From contig NZ_CP097291.1 in assembly GCF_027595165.1 (NCBI RefSeq), positions 744,001 to 808,000 of the forward strand: 64,000 nucleotides of DNA. The letters are read 5' to 3'. The stretch comes from Providencia sp. PROV188. Its GTDB lineage: Bacteria; Pseudomonadota; Gammaproteobacteria; Enterobacterales; Enterobacteriaceae. The notes below the pieces were generated by a model. That model did no database searches. It was not told the origin of the DNA and saw only the letters and a program-made list of their open reading frames with translations. This document shows positions 19,422 to 26,738 of this stretch, one piece after another (within the stretch, counting starts at the first letter, position 1; each line of letters starts with the position of its first letter). A program made the position numbers and the translations under genes.

Positions 19422-19895
19422 ATGAACGTAATCAAAGGTGTTGTTGCTGCGCCAAAAGCGCGTGTTGCTATCGCTATCGCTCGTTTTAACAACTTTATTA
19501 ATGATAGCCTGCTGGACGGTGCTGTTGACGCGTTAGAGCGTATTGGCCAAGTTGCTCAAGATAACATCACCGTTGTTTGGGTGCCAGGTGCTTATGAATT
19601 ACCACTGACCGTGAAAGCATTGGTTGAAACCAAAAAATATGATGCAGTTATCGCATTAGGTACTGTTATTCGTGGCGGTACTGCCCACTTTGAATTTGTT
19701 GCGGGTGAGTGCAGCTCAGGTCTGTCTCATGTTGCATTAAATAGCGAAGTTCCTGTGACTTTCGGTGTATTAACCACTGAAAATATCGAGCAAGCCATTG
19801 AGCGTGCTGGTACTAAAGCAGGTAACAAAGGTGCAGAAGCTGCACTGACCGCTCTCGAAATGATTAATGTGATTAAAGCTGTAAAAGGCAAATAA
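19422..19895 (+). CDS. ribE: 6,7-dimethyl-8-ribityllumazine synthase
   Basis: Condenses 5-amino-6-ribitylamino-uracil with a four-carbon phosphate to form lumazine, the step before riboflavin synthase (E. coli ribE, elsewhere ribH). 157 residues from ATG 19422, which has GAGGAAG just upstream; the in-frame TTG at 19410 is rejected. Family motifs are ARFNNFIND near 21, VPGAYELPL near 54, [14 protein letters not shown] near 80 and GVLTTEN near 112. It has a GATAAAAT -10-like sequence upstream (19373-19380), so an internal promoter is possible. Confidence 0.97.
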   Translation: MNVIKGVVAAPKARVAIAIARFNNFINDSLLDGAVDALERIGQVAQDNITVVWVPGAYELPLTVKALVETKKYDAVIALGTVIRGGTAHFEFVAGECSSGLSHVALNSEVPVTFGVLTTENIEQAIERAGTKAGNKGAEAALTALEMINVIKAVKGK

Positions 19896-19902
19896 TACGC
19901 GC

Positions 19903-19950
19903 CATATCTCGGGCTCTGTGAGTTCGAGATATGCTGTGTAGTTTTTTTTA
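19903..19950 (+). terminator. Hairpin with delayed T-run between ribE and nusB
   Basis: CATATCTCG (19903-19911) pairs perfectly with CGAGATATG (19925-19933); a run of eight T starts eight bases later. Probably a partial terminator, since nusB follows at once. Confidence 0.5.
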
Positions 19951-19965
19951 TTTAAGGGGAATCTT

Positions 19966-20382
19966 GTGAAACCTGCTGCTCGTCGCCGCGCTCGTGAGTG
20001 TGCTGTACAGGCCATCTATTCATGGCAATTATCCGGTAATCCTATTGCCGACGTAGAATATGAGTTTATTGCTGAACAGGACATGTCTGACGTTGACGTA
20101 ACCTATTTCCGTGAGCTGATTTCTGGTATTGCAAACAATGCTACGAAGCTGGATCAATTAATGTCACCTTACTTATCTCGTCAGTTAGAAGAGTTAGGTC
20201 AAGTTGAGAAAGCGATTTTACGTGTAGCAATGTATGAACTAAGCTATAGAGAAGATGTACCTTTCAAAGTTGCTATCAACGAAGGTATTGAATTAGCTAA
20301 AGTTTTTGGTGCTGAAGATAGCCATAAATTTGTCAACGGTGTGTTAGATAAAGCAGCACCTGCGGTACGTCGTAAGAAATAA
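19966..20382 (+). CDS. nusB: Transcription antitermination protein NusB
   Basis: Binds boxA RNA together with S10 (NusE) to keep RNA polymerase processive on rRNA operons. 138 residues, near the E. coli length of 139. GTG start at 19966 with AAGGGGA upstream. The Arg-rich start [19 protein letters not shown] is the RNA-binding face; the all-helical fold ends in [13 protein letters not shown] and KFVNGVLDK. Part of the conserved ribE-nusB-thiL-pgpA run. Confidence 0.97.
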   Translation: MKPAARRRARECAVQAIYSWQLSGNPIADVEYEFIAEQDMSDVDVTYFRELISGIANNATKLDQLMSPYLSRQLEELGQVEKAILRVAMYELSYREDVPFKVAINEGIELAKVFGAEDSHKFVNGVLDKAAPAVRRKK

Positions 20383-20511
20383 ACATAATCAGGTTCCCTC
20401 CTGTAATACGTAAGTCATAATGGGTAGGCTGGGTTCCAGTCTATCCTAGTACTTATGTCTGGCTTTTCAGTTTATTGACGAGCTAGGCATAGCGAAAATG
20501 GAAAATCTACC

Positions 20512-21483
20512 ATGTCATATGGCGAATTTGACCTCATCGCACGTTTTTTTAATCGCCAACCTGTAAACCGACGTGATGTTAACATCGGTATTGGCGATGA
20601 TTGTGCGCTAATGACTATCCCTGAGAAACAGCAACTTGCTGTGAGTACGGACACCCTAGTTTCCGGTATTCATTTTCTACCCGATATCTCTCCCGCTGAC
20701 CTTGCCTATAAATCCCTAGCTTCAAATTTAAGTGATCTTGCTGCGATGGGAGCGGATCCAGCTTGGGTCTCTTTAGCTATTACCCTACCGAGCGTAAACC
20801 ATGAATGGTTGCAATCTTTTAGCGATATGTTGTTTGAACAACTGAATTACTATGGAATGCAGCTGATTGGGGGAGATACGACCCGTGGACCAATGAGTTT
20901 AACCTATACCGTTCATGGTCTTGTGCCAATTGGCAAAGCGTTATCTCGCTCTGGTGCACGTAATGGTGATTGGATTTATGTGACGGGTACTTTGGGAGAT
21001 AGTGCTGCGGGACTTGCGATACTGCAAAACAGGTTACAGCCTGAAAGCCCTGAGCATAAGGAGTGGTTGATTGAGCGTCATTTACGCCCACAACCGCGTA
21101 TTTTGCAGGGGCAGGCTTTACGCAATTTGGCTTCATCTGCGATAGATATTTCAGATGGGTTAGTTTCTGATCTCAACCATATATTAAAAGCGAGCGGTTG
21201 TGGGGCGAGGATCAATCTCGATGCGCTACCACAGTCCGATGCGTTGAAGCAGAACTGTTCTGTGGAGCAAGCAAGAGTTTGGTCGTTAAGTGGTGGTGAA
21301 GACTATGAGCTATGCTTTACAGTACCTGAAATGAATCGGGGAGCCTTAGAAGTAGCGCTTGCTCATACGGGGTCAGGTTTTACCTGTATTGGCCAAATCA
21401 AGCCTCAATCTGAAGGGATCAGTTATTTTTGTGATAACCAAGCTGTTGAGGTTGACCTCAAGGGCTTCGATCATTTTGTTTAG
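20512..21483 (+). CDS. thiL: Thiamine-monophosphate kinase
   Basis: ATP-dependent kinase that converts thiamine monophosphate to the diphosphate cofactor. 323 residues (E. coli 325), AIRS/PurM fold. Metal and nucleotide sites are visible: GIGDDCAL near 24-31, [11 protein letters not shown] near 44, [12 protein letters not shown] near 72, GGDTTRGP near 120 and the C-terminal [12 protein letters not shown] near 207. It follows nusB after 129 bases; pgpA starts at its stop codon. Confidence 0.97.
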   Translation: MSYGEFDLIARFFNRQPVNRRDVNIGIGDDCALMTIPEKQQLAVSTDTLVSGIHFLPDISPADLAYKSLASNLSDLAAMGADPAWVSLAITLPSVNHEWLQSFSDMLFEQLNYYGMQLIGGDTTRGPMSLTYTVHGLVPIGKALSRSGARNGDWIYVTGTLGDSAAGLAILQNRLQPESPEHKEWLIERHLRPQPRILQGQALRNLASSAIDISDGLVSDLNHILKASGCGARINLDALPQSDALKQNCSVEQARVWSLSGGEDYELCFTVPEMNRGALEVALAHTGSGFTCIGQIKPQSEGISYFCDNQAVEVDLKGFDHFV

Positions 21484-21493
21484 GAAAATGTCC

Positions 21494-22003
21494 ATGGCAA
21501 CCGCTCAAGAAAAAGCAGCAGCAAAAAAACGATTGAATATGCGTAATCCGTGGCACCTGCTAGCGACGGGGTTCGGAAGTGGTTTATCGCCAATTGTTCC
21601 CGGTACAATGGGCTCATTAGCCGCCATTCCATTTTGGTTGCTAATGGACAAACTCCCTGTATGGAGCCTCTGGGTTATTATCGTCGTTGGATTCTGGTTT
21701 GGGTGTTGGATATGCCAACGCACTTCCGATGATATGAGGATCCATGACCATGGCAGTATTGTTTGGGATGAGTTTATTGGAATGTGGATCACGTTAATGG
21801 CCATCCCTGTGGTGAGTATCCAGTGGGTTCTCACCGGCTTTTTGATTTTCCGTGTTTACGACATGTGGAAACCTTGGCCTATCCGTATCTTTGACCGCCG
21901 AGTCAGTGGCGGGTTTGGCATTATGATTGATGACATTATTGCTGCCATATTTGCCTATGTGACAATTTGGCTATTAGTGCATTATCAGGTGATGCCTTTT
22001 TGA
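21494..22003 (+). CDS. pgpA: Phosphatidylglycerophosphatase A
   Basis: Membrane phosphatase that converts phosphatidylglycerophosphate to phosphatidylglycerol. About 169 residues from ATG 21494, which sits eight bases after TAGGA; an ATG at 21488 is too close to that site but cannot be excluded. The family core NPWHLLATGFGSGLSPIVPGT, the acidic SIVWDEFIGMWIT and MWKPWPIRIFDRR are present, with several membrane helices. Its start lies just past the thiL stop (TAG 21481-21483), indicating coupled expression. Confidence 0.95.
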   Translation: MATAQEKAAAKKRLNMRNPWHLLATGFGSGLSPIVPGTMGSLAAIPFWLLMDKLPVWSLWVIIVVGFWFGCWICQRTSDDMRIHDHGSIVWDEFIGMWITLMAIPVVSIQWVLTGFLIFRVYDMWKPWPIRIFDRRVSGGFGIMIDDIIAAIFAYVTIWLLVHYQVMPF

Positions 22004-22052
22004 TTTGAGTTAATTCCCTCCTTCAAAGATAAAATATCTTTTTTAGATAAAT

Positions 22053-22085
22053 AAAGTCCTAGTTAAATACTAGGGCTTTGTTCTT
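22053..22085 (+). terminator. Terminator of the ribE-pgpA cluster
   Basis: AAAGTCCTAG (22053-22062) pairs with CTAGGGCTTT (22070-22079) with one wobble, then GTTCTT. Confidence 0.8.
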
Positions 22086-22762
22086 ATCCTAAATTACTTT
22101 TTATTTTTACTTCTATTTTTTATGAATAAAGTTAAATTTATTTTTATTATGAAAAATAAAAAATTCGTTATTTGTAAAAATTAATTTCACTATAATTATG
22201 CTTTCATCATAGTTTCCTATTTATTAAAAAATGTAAAAAACAAAGAATCAATATTAACTCGAAATATGGGTGGTTATTTTATTTTTTATTTTTCTGTTAT
22301 GAGAAAAAAATAACTTAGTCAAATTAACGTATACGTGATGTTTGGTATATTTATTTTATTATTTAAGTGAGAATGATTTTCATTTATTTAAATTCGAAAA
22401 TCACAAGTATGATTTATTTAGGTTGTTTTTGTTAATTTAATGTAATCAAAAGTTGATTAAAGTTAAGGTTTTTAATTGAATTTACTAATCATGGGTGTAC
22501 TTTGGGGTTTTATTATGAAATGGCAATTTACAGATTGTTACTGATATGACTCTTGAGGTGCGTATACCGAGTAAGAATATTCAAGTAGTATGCTTGGGAA
22601 ATAACAAGCATGAATTAGTTTTTATAAAACACGCCTTAATTTATTTTTTAGAAAAATTAAATTTTTATTTGGCTTGTTATTTTTTAATAAAGTCATATCG
22701 GTTTTGTTTTGATAAAAATATATTTATTTCAATTTTATATTGCCTATTAATAAGGGTTTACT
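22086..22762 (+). promoter_or_regulatory. AT-rich control region and leader of the fimbrial operon
   Basis: About 680 bases without a convincing gene and far more AT-rich than the flanks. It holds a perfect palindrome ACGTATACGT (22327-22336), a Fur-box-like dyad (22368-22382), and a 7-bp hairpin (22590-22596 with 22605-22611) in the presumed leader. I found no inverted-repeat pair and no recombinase gene that would suggest an invertible promoter. A 75-codon frame at 22546-22773 has no ribosome site and overlaps the pilin start, so I do not call it. Confidence 0.7.
22368..22382. promoter_or_regulatory. Fur-box-like dyad upstream of the fimbrial operon
   Basis: TGAGAATGATTTTCA matches the 7-1-7 Fur motif TGATAAT-G-ATTATCA at 13 of 15 positions, including both TGA/TCA ends and the central G. 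It lies about 380 bases before the first pilin gene and would imply iron control. Confidence 0.5.
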
Positions 22763-23302
22763 ATGTTAATTAATAAAAAAAATCTGATCGTATTATCTAT
22801 CGCTGCTGGCTTAGGCTTTTCAGGTGCAGCAATGTCAGCAACGAACGCACAAGTGACAGTAACTGGAAATATTGCTGCTGCGACATGTGATTTAAGCGTC
22901 ACAAATACCAATATCGATTTAGGAACGTTTATCTCTTCAGATATTCAAACGGTTGGAACTATAGCTGGTAGTACTCATAATTTTGATATGAGCTTATCCA
23001 ACTGCAGCCAAGAGTTTGATGGTGAAAGTGGTAAGTTCGTACAAATGTACGCGAAAGGTACTGCTTTAGCAGCGAATACTTCTTTATTTAACAATGTTGA
23101 AAAAGGAACTGTTGGTGTGGCAGTGACTGCTGACGGTAAAGAAGTAAAGCCAAATACAAACGTTCAATTAAGCAGCATTAAGTCTCTGGCTGAAGGCGGT
23201 TCTGCTGTGATCCCAATGAATGTGGCATTGAACTCAACTGTGAGCAAACCCGCTTCACAACGTATCGAAGCGCCGATTACTTTCTCTGTAAGCTACGAGT
23301 AA
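22763..23302 (+). CDS. Fimbrial major pilin subunit, chaperone-usher type
   Basis: Probable main shaft subunit of a surface fimbria. 179 residues with a signal peptide ending near residue 26 (AAMSA). The mature start carries an alternating hydrophobic donor strand (QVTVTGNI) followed by C42; C81 in SLSNC completes the pilin disulfide. The C-terminus FSVSYE has the penultimate Tyr read by PapD-type chaperones. First in the operon with AGGG upstream; first position and typical size suggest it is the most abundant subunit (inference). I cannot name the fimbrial type. Confidence 0.88.
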   Translation: MLINKKNLIVLSIAAGLGFSGAAMSATNAQVTVTGNIAAATCDLSVTNTNIDLGTFISSDIQTVGTIAGSTHNFDMSLSNCSQEFDGESGKFVQMYAKGTALAANTSLFNNVEKGTVGVAVTADGKEVKPNTNVQLSSIKSLAEGGSAVIPMNVALNSTVSKPASQRIEAPITFSVSYE

Positions 23303-23365
23303 GTTTGTTGTGAAATGGCAGGTTTCTGCCATTTCACTTTGTAACGCATCACGAGAAGGTAAAAC

Positions 23366-24094
23366 ATGAAATTATTCACTTTACTCCGTACGCTCCCTAT
23401 TTTTGCAACTCTGTTTTTTATTCAAATAGGAACGACATCTGCGGCTGGAGTCGGTATCAATGCCACTCGAGTTATTTTCAACCAAGGAAATCAGTCAGTC
23501 CCTGTCACTCTGCGCAATAGTACAGAGAAGGAAGAATATTTGGTTCAGGTTTATCTGACAAAAACCGCCAAAGGTGCGGCGCAAGACCAAACTTTAGATG
23601 TGCTTCCTCCTATGTTCTATCTGGCATCAAGCCAGCAGCGCGATGTTCGTTTAGTGGAAGGCGCAGGAGCATCTGTATTACCGAAAGATAGGGAATCAGT
23701 TTTTTATTTTCATGCTAGAGCCATTGCGGCAAGTGAAAAGAATGCTGGGCAGCAGAATGCAGCAATGAAAGGTGAAGTGAAAATTGCATTAGAGAGTGTG
23801 ATTAAAGTTTTTTATCGCCCTAAAAACCTAACGTTAACGGTAGAGCAAGCTCAAGGTAGCCTGACATTTGAAGAGACAGCGAGCGGAATCAAAGTGATTA
23901 ATCCATCGCCGTATTACATCACATTGTCATCATTGAGTGTGGGGGAAAAAGCGGTGACGTTAAACCCTGAAATGAATAACACCATGATAGCGCCTTTTAG
24001 CAGTATGGATTACCCAACCCCGGTGAAAAAAGGCAAAAAAGTCTGGGCTGTCATCAATGATCTTGGGGGACGAAGTGAGTATTCACAACCTTAA
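23366..24094 (+). CDS. Fimbrial periplasmic chaperone 1 (PapD-like)
   Basis: Periplasmic chaperone that folds pilins by donor-strand complementation and hands them to the usher. 242 residues, signal peptide ending near residue 26 (TSAAG). The two subunit-anchoring residues are present: Arg in NATRVIF and Lys in the G1 strand VIKVFYRP. Other hallmarks are LPKDRESVFYFHARAI, NPSPYYITLSSLSVG and MIAPFSS. The stretch between strands F1 and G1 (SEKNAGQQNAAMKGEVK) is longer than in PapD. It follows the pilin after 63 bases, and its 3' end overlaps the next gene. Confidence 0.93.
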   Translation: MKLFTLLRTLPIFATLFFIQIGTTSAAGVGINATRVIFNQGNQSVPVTLRNSTEKEEYLVQVYLTKTAKGAAQDQTLDVLPPMFYLASSQQRDVRLVEGAGASVLPKDRESVFYFHARAIAASEKNAGQQNAAMKGEVKIALESVIKVFYRPKNLTLTVEQAQGSLTFEETASGIKVINPSPYYITLSSLSVGEKAVTLNPEMNNTMIAPFSSMDYPTPVKKGKKVWAVINDLGGRSEYSQP

Positions 24095-24641
24095 ACTGGG
24101 ACAGTATCGATGGGCGCTTTTCGCTGGGATATTTTCCATTGTGGCGATACCTGAAGTGAATGCAGCGAATACCCTAGAGTTGACCGCAGAAATTGACAAT
24201 GCAGGAGAGTGCGATATTGCGGTTAGCCCTTCATTGATTGAATTCAAACGACGTCCTTCTGTGGGCGAATTTGCGGCGAATGATGCGGTAGATATCCAGC
24301 TATTAAGCTTGTCGTATAAATGTACGGGCTATGAAACCAATGCTCGCCCTGAAATAAAAGTGACAGGGAATACAGCTGCCGATACCAATTTGTTTTTAAC
24401 AGCTGATCCAAAAGGCGCCAAAGGCGTTGGTTTTATGCTGAAAGATGGCGCGGTGAAGGAGCTTTCTGGTTATTACAATGCAGGAAAAACAGTCGTTAAT
24501 GGTGATTCTGTGCTTCTACCCGTAGGGGATAATGATGGAGAAAAACCTTTTACGGTAGGGTTTATTCGCCAAGTCGGTAATAACACCGTCACTGCAGGTG
24601 CTGTGAAAGCGGCCATTTTATTCACTGTTGTGATGCCATAA
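24075..24641 (+). CDS. Fimbrial minor pilin 1
   Basis: Second pilin-like subunit, about 188 residues from GTG 24075, which has GGGGGA just upstream; an ATG at 24057 has no ribosome site but would also stay in frame. Signal peptide ends at about VNA/ANTLE. Pilin disulfide pair C46 and C83, a donor-strand-like ELTAEI after the signal, and a C-terminal ILFTVVMP beta strand. It lacks the usual penultimate aromatic. It overlaps the chaperone 1 gene by 20 bases. Role as tip, adaptor or anchor subunit cannot be told from sequence. Confidence 0.8.
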   Translation: MSIHNLKLGQYRWALFAGIFSIVAIPEVNAANTLELTAEIDNAGECDIAVSPSLIEFKRRPSVGEFAANDAVDIQLLSLSYKCTGYETNARPEIKVTGNTAADTNLFLTADPKGAKGVGFMLKDGAVKELSGYYNAGKTVVNGDSVLLPVGDNDGEKPFTVGFIRQVGNNTVTAGAVKAAILFTVVMP

Positions 24642-24652
24642 ATGGAGGTGAT

Positions 24653-25189
24653 ATGAACAAGTATTCATATTTTCTTATGGCTTCATTATTCGTTTTTACA
24701 GGGGAAATGTTTGCTGCCTCAAATTCGGTGAGTATTAACTTTGATGCGCATTTATATCGCAGAACGTGCGATGTAAACCTCTCCGAAAGTGTGGTGGCTT
24801 ATGGAAAAGTGAAACCTCAAACCATTGTTGATAATGACTTAGGTACCAGTACCGCTCTGAATCGTAATGTTATTTTAACCTTAGCTAACTGCTCAGGACT
24901 GGGAACATTAAATGGTAGCAAAGTCATTGTGACTGGTCCTAGTCAAGTCATGAACGGGGAAGCCCTGTTTAAGGAAAGTGGCTCTTCAGGCGGTGTGGGG
25001 ATTCGATTAAAAGCAGATGGAAAAAATAAGGTCAGTGGAGATTCAGTTTGGGATTTGTCTACGACCAGCAATCAAGGAAGTCAAATTACAGTGGTCACGG
25101 CACTTTCATGTGGAAATTGTCAAAACATTCAGAAAATTCAATTAGGCACATTTAAAGCCACCATGATGTTTACCGTTTTAGCTTATTGA
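24653..25189 (+). CDS. Fimbrial minor pilin 2 with an extra CxxC motif
   Basis: Pilin-like subunit of 178 residues with a signal peptide ending near residue 22 (MFAAS). C39 and C80 are the standard pilin pair; C153 and C156 (CGNC) form an additional CxxC that pilins do not normally have. The C-terminus MMFTVLAY has a terminal aromatic. TGGAGG lies just before the start. The following chaperone frame touches its stop. Probably a tip or adaptor subunit (inference). Confidence 0.82.
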   Translation: MNKYSYFLMASLFVFTGEMFAASNSVSINFDAHLYRRTCDVNLSESVVAYGKVKPQTIVDNDLGTSTALNRNVILTLANCSGLGTLNGSKVIVTGPSQVMNGEALFKESGSSGGVGIRLKADGKNKVSGDSVWDLSTTSNQGSQITVVTALSCGNCQNIQKIQLGTFKATMMFTVLAY

Positions 25190-25245
25190 GCCGTTTATTG
25201 AGTGATAAATCTATTAATAATAAAAATAACGGAATACTTTCAAAA

Positions 25246-25998
25246 ATGTTTAAGAAAACAGGTGCATTATTTTTCATTTCTCATTTATTGGTGCTGTTAA
25301 TTAGCATTAACGTTAATTCAGCACAAGCGGGATTACGTCTAGAAAAAAGTCGTATTATTTGGAGTGATTCCGACACTCAGCAATCAGTGGCATTAACCAA
25401 TGACAGTGATGACATTTATTTAATTCAGTCCGGTGTATTTAATACACCAACGGGCACTCAAGAATCGCCACTGTTTTCTGTTATTCCACCTTTATATCGT
25501 TTAGATGCGAATAAACAGCAAACGATGAAAGTCTTATTACAAAGCTCTCCAGAATCATTGCCTCAAGATAGAGAGTCAGTTTTCTATTTTAGCGCGATTG
25601 CTATTCCTGGTGTTTCTCCTGAATTAACAGAAAATGCAGCGGCGCAATTATCTATCGGTACTCGCTTAGTCATTAAGCTATTTTATCGTCCCGTTAAATT
25701 TACTCAGTCGCCAGATGCTGCCGTTGCTAATTTGCAATTTCATACATCGCCGAAAGGTTTATGTGTAGCGAATCACTCCCCTTATTTTATTACGCTCAGC
25801 GAAGTCAAAGTGGGTAATCAAGTGTTTGCTCAATTCGCTGGCACGATGGTGGCACCTTTTAGTCAGCAGACATTGGCGATTTCAGAATCCATTTCCGTAC
25901 AAACTCCGATGCGTTGGCAAGCCATCAATGATTACGGTGGTGACACTGCGCCTTACTCCGGTTCTGTGAAGGAGAATAAGGGGCTGTTATGTCAGTAA
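25246..25998 (+). CDS. Fimbrial periplasmic chaperone 2 (PapD-like)
   Basis: Second PapD-type chaperone. I choose ATG 25246 (250 residues) because it starts directly with a signal peptide (MFKKTGALFFISHLL..., cut near SAQA/GLRL); an upstream TTG at 25186 would add 20 polar residues. Anchor Arg is in KSRIIW and Lys in LVIKLFYRP; LPQDRESVFYFSAIAIP, NHSPYFITLSEVKVG and MVAPFSQ are chaperone motifs. It has an unpaired Cys in the second domain (GLCVAN) and another near the C-terminus (LLCQ). Clearly different in sequence from chaperones 1 and 3. Confidence 0.9.
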   Translation: MFKKTGALFFISHLLVLLISINVNSAQAGLRLEKSRIIWSDSDTQQSVALTNDSDDIYLIQSGVFNTPTGTQESPLFSVIPPLYRLDANKQQTMKVLLQSSPESLPQDRESVFYFSAIAIPGVSPELTENAAAQLSIGTRLVIKLFYRPVKFTQSPDAAVANLQFHTSPKGLCVANHSPYFITLSEVKVGNQVFAQFAGTMVAPFSQQTLAISESISVQTPMRWQAINDYGGDTAPYSGSVKENKGLLCQ

Positions 25999-26738
25999 TG
26001 AAATCGCTGTGTGGGTGGATTTTAATGATGACGCTAAGCCATGCATTTGCCTCAGAGACAAATGAAGGTTTTCATTTTTCACCTGAACGTTTGGTCTATT
26101 TGGAAAGTAATACCAAAGGGATCTCTGCGGGTCTACAAAATGGTACCTCAAAAGCGGCATTGATCCAGGCGCAGGTTGTACCGACAGATCTTCAAACCGG
26201 TTTACCTTTGACTGAACATCAAGGGGAAAGTCATGAGGCTTTTTTGATTACGCCGCCATTACATAAATTAGATATCAATGAGCGTTTTAACTGGCGTATT
26301 CAGCGTGTTAATGATGGAAAGCTCGCTACCGATAGAGAAACTGTTTTCTACGTTGCACTGAAAGTGATCCCAGAATCTAGCGCGAATGATAAGGCCTCAT
26401 CACAATTTATTTTGGCGCCAACTATTTATTTAAAAATGTTGTATCGCCCGAAACAAATTGAAGAATTGCGTTTAGATGCTCAAACCGCAAAGTTAGACGT
26501 CACTGTGCAAGGCAGCAAAATCACGATTACTAATCCAACGCCACTCTCTATGACATTAGCCAGCCTGTCAGTGGGGGATTATGAGGTGCCAGTAGAAAAG
26601 TTCACCCATGGAATTGCCCCTTTTGGGCAACAGGTTATTTTTCTCGAAAAAAATGTATCAGGTACGATTACATGGCGTGTGTTGAATGAATACAGCATAC
26701 CTACAAAGGTTGAAGTGAGAGGCGAGAATGAAAGCTAA
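25989..26738 (+). CDS. Fimbrial periplasmic chaperone 3 (PapD-like)
   Basis: Third chaperone of the operon, 249 residues, signal peptide ending near residue 21 (AFASE). Anchor Arg is in PERLVY and Lys in IYLKMLYRP, with TDRETVFYVALKVIP, NPTPLSMTLASLSVG and IAPFGQQ motifs. It is the most diverged of the three; the RESVFYF signature has become RETVFYV. It overlaps chaperone 2 by 10 bases and the usher by 11, so the three are translated as a block. Three chaperones for one usher is unusual and suggests each serves different subunits (inference). Confidence 0.9.
   Translation: MSVMKSLCGWILMMTLSHAFASETNEGFHFSPERLVYLESNTKGISAGLQNGTSKAALIQAQVVPTDLQTGLPLTEHQGESHEAFLITPPLHKLDINERFNWRIQRVNDGKLATDRETVFYVALKVIPESSANDKASSQFILAPTIYLKMLYRPKQIEELRLDAQTAKLDVTVQGSKITITNPTPLSMTLASLSVGDYEVPVEKFTHGIAPFGQQVIFLEKNVSGTITWRVLNEYSIPTKVEVRGENES

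Noticed and set aside
22086..22762. Possible invertible (phase-variable) fimbrial promoter
   Set aside because: I looked for a pair of matching inverted repeats flanking a promoter and for a FimB/MrpI-type recombinase gene; neither is in the window.
22546..22773. 75-codon open frame just before the main pilin gene
   Set aside because: No ribosome site, very AT-rich composition, no recognisable domain, and it overlaps the pilin start. Treated as chance.
25186..25245. Upstream TTG start for chaperone 2
   Set aside because: It would place 20 polar residues before the signal peptide; the ATG at 25246 gives a normal signal sequence.
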